This document shows, piece by piece, positions 15,095 through 16,302 of a stretch of 16,302 nucleotides of DNA (position 1 is its first letter; every line of letters starts with the position of its first letter). The notes below the pieces were generated by a model. That model made no database searches, had not been told where the DNA came from, and was given only the letters and a program-made list of their open reading frames with translations. This DNA comes from Patescibacteria group bacterium (GTDB lineage: Bacteria > Patescibacteriota > Patescibacteriia > Patescibacteriales > VMTK01): assembly GCA_018896595.1 (NCBI GenBank), contig JAHIME010000037.1, forward strand, positions 1 to 16,302, read 5' to 3'. The position numbers and the translations under genes are program-made.

Positions 15095-16302
15095 ATGGTT
15101 AATTTCTTTCTTAATAAAAAATTTCTTTTTGCAATCGGCTTTATTTTAACTGTTCTTGTTCTCGGCTATCTGATTTACAGCCTGTTTTTCAAGCCGGCAG
15201 TGCAGCAGCCGGCGGAAACCGAACCGGCTACTTCTACCACGGCCGGCTTGCCAATAGCTCCTTATGGCGCGGGGCAGGTTGCCGCGCCGGCAGAAACAGG
15301 CGCCGGCCTGCCTCAAGAAGGCGCGGGGCCGGCAGCCGGCGCGAGCGCGATCGCCCGGGGAGGAATAACCCAGACTTCCCCGCTTTTGCCTGCGGCAAGC
15401 TTTAGCGCCACTCTGGCGCCTAACGGCTCTGATCTGCAATATTACAATAAAACGGACGGCAAATTCTACCGCGTAAGCAAAGACGGCGAAGCAACCGCGT
15501 TAAGCGATAAAATTTTCCACCAAGTAGAATCTGTCAAATGGTCGCCTGATAAAAATAAAGCCATACTTGAATATCCCGACGGCGCCAATATTGTTTATGA
15601 TTTCGCGTCCGGCGAGCAGATAACCTTGCCGGCTCACTGGAAAGATTTTGATTTTTCGCCCGGCGGCCGGCAAATTGTAATGAAAAGCATAGGATTGGAC
15701 CCCAATAACAGATGGCTTTCAGTGGTTAACAGCGACGGCTCAAAAGCGCAGCGCGTTGAAGCGCTGGGCGACAAAGACGACACTGTATATCCTTCTTGGT
15801 CTCCCAACGGCCAAACAATCGCCATGTACACCGAGGGAATTGATTTTGACCGCCAGGAAGTATTTTTTGTCGGCTTGAATAACGAAAATTTTAAGTCAAT
15901 GGAAGTAGAAGGCCGCGGCTTCCAGCCTAAATGGTCGCCCGCGGGCGAACAGCTGCTTTACAGCGTTTATTCCAGCCAAACCGATTTAAAGCCGGCGCTT
16001 TGGATCGCCAACTCCCAAGGCGAGAACATAGGCAGCGGCAGAAAAAGCTTAAATATTGAAACATGGGCGGAAAAATGCGTCTTTGCCGACAGCGCCAATC
16101 TCTACTGCGCAGTGCCGGAAAAACTTGAAGAAGGAGCCGGCCTGTTCCCGGAAATGGCGGATAATACCCGCGACAACTTATATAAAATTGACGTGAAAAC
16201 CGGACTTAAAAAATTAGTGGCCGTTCCGGACGGCGAATACAATATGTCCAATCTGATTATTTCCGAAAACGGCCAATATCTTTATTTTACCGATAAAACA
16301 AC
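15095..16302 (+). CDS. Membrane-anchored WD40/TolB-like beta-propeller protein, 3' end outside window
   Basis: The frame is open from the ATG at 15095 to the window end (402 codons, no stop). A short basic N-terminus and one membrane helix (about 10-32) are followed by a low-complexity linker rich in Ala, Gly and Pro (about 35-100), then a beta-propeller with recurring blade motifs: KWSPDKNKAIL (148-158), DFSPGGRQIV (186-195), PSWSPNGQTIAM (233-244), KWSPAGEQLLYS (279-290) and IISENGQYLYF (388-398). These resemble the PD40/TolB repeat. The propeller would sit on the outer face of the membrane. The linker DNA is clearly richer in G+C (many GCCGGC) than the rest. It is divergent from pilM and may be coregulated, but a pilus role is not shown. 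The ATG at 15091 opens only a three-codon frame. Confidence 0.87.
   Translation, partial: MVNFFLNKKFLFAIGFILTVLVLGYLIYSLFFKPAVQQPAETEPATSTTAGLPIAPYGAGQVAAPAETGAGLPQEGAGPAAGASAIARGGITQTSPLLPAASFSATLAPNGSDLQYYNKTDGKFYRVSKDGEATALSDKIFHQVESVKWSPDKNKAILEYPDGANIVYDFASGEQITLPAHWKDFDFSPGGRQIVMKSIGLDPNNRWLSVVNSDGSKAQRVEALGDKDDTVYPSWSPNGQTIAMYTEGIDFDRQEVFFVGLNNENFKSMEVEGRGFQPKWSPAGEQLLYSVYSSQTDLKPALWIANSQGENIGSGRKSLNIETWAEKCVFADSANLYCAVPEKLEEGAGLFPEMADNTRDNLYKIDVKTGLKKLVAVPDGEYNMSNLIISENGQYLYFTDKT

Noticed and set aside
15091..15102. Three-codon frame starting at the ATG at 15091, overlapping the propeller start
   Set aside because: Too short to call; it could affect initiation at 15095, but nothing in the sequence supports a leader peptide.
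15146..15439. 97-codon open frame on the minus strand, rich in Arg, Gly and Ala
   Set aside because: It lies antisense to the G+C-rich linker of the propeller gene, where stops are rare by composition. No recognisable domain.

Overview
The window looks like part of an AT-rich genome of the Candidate Phyla Radiation (Patescibacteria, probably a Parcubacteria-type lineage). That is inferred from the compact type IV pilus cluster with divergent PilN/PilO proteins, very short pilins and mostly Shine-Dalgarno-less starts; there is no rRNA or other taxonomic marker here. Almost everything lies on the minus strand and forms one pilus locus.

Reading in the direction of transcription (high to low coordinates), a good sigma-70-type promoter (15008-15036) starts the run pilM, a secreted LCAT-type lipase with a beta-helix domain, a small membrane protein, pilN, pilO, pilB, a CheY-like response regulator, a divergent PilT-like ATPase and pilC. 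Then comes the major pilin gene pilA, with its own extended -10 promoter candidate, the strongest ribosome binding site of the window and a strong hairpin terminator. Beyond an array of hairpin repeats, a second group follows: an O-antigen-ligase (Wzy_C)/TPR protein, a SAM methyltransferase and the prepilin peptidase pilD, which runs off the left edge. On the right, divergent from pilM, a membrane-anchored beta-propeller protein is encoded on the plus strand and runs off the right edge. The pilD and propeller frames have no stop inside the window and are easy to miss.

Functionally, PilD processes the PilA prepilin, PilB powers assembly on the PilC platform, PilM/N/O form the alignment complex that couples the cytoplasm to the envelope, and the PilT-like protein would be the retraction motor if active. 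The response regulator probably ties the machine to a sensory input. The Wzy_C protein directly downstream of pilA could be a pilin glycosyltransferase, and the lipase/beta-helix protein between pilM and pilN could be a surface effector made together with the pilus; both are inferences from position and domains.

The locus is unusually rich in short repeats. The pilN-pilO and pilO-pilB spacers are the same 79-bp sequence. Two palindromic elements sit in frame inside the ligase gene. Heptamer tracts occur inside pilD and in the pilT-pilC junction, a 17-bp tandem repeat contains the pilT stop codon, and a five-unit hairpin array follows the pilA terminator. No tRNA, rRNA, CRISPR array or insertion-sequence transposase was seen.
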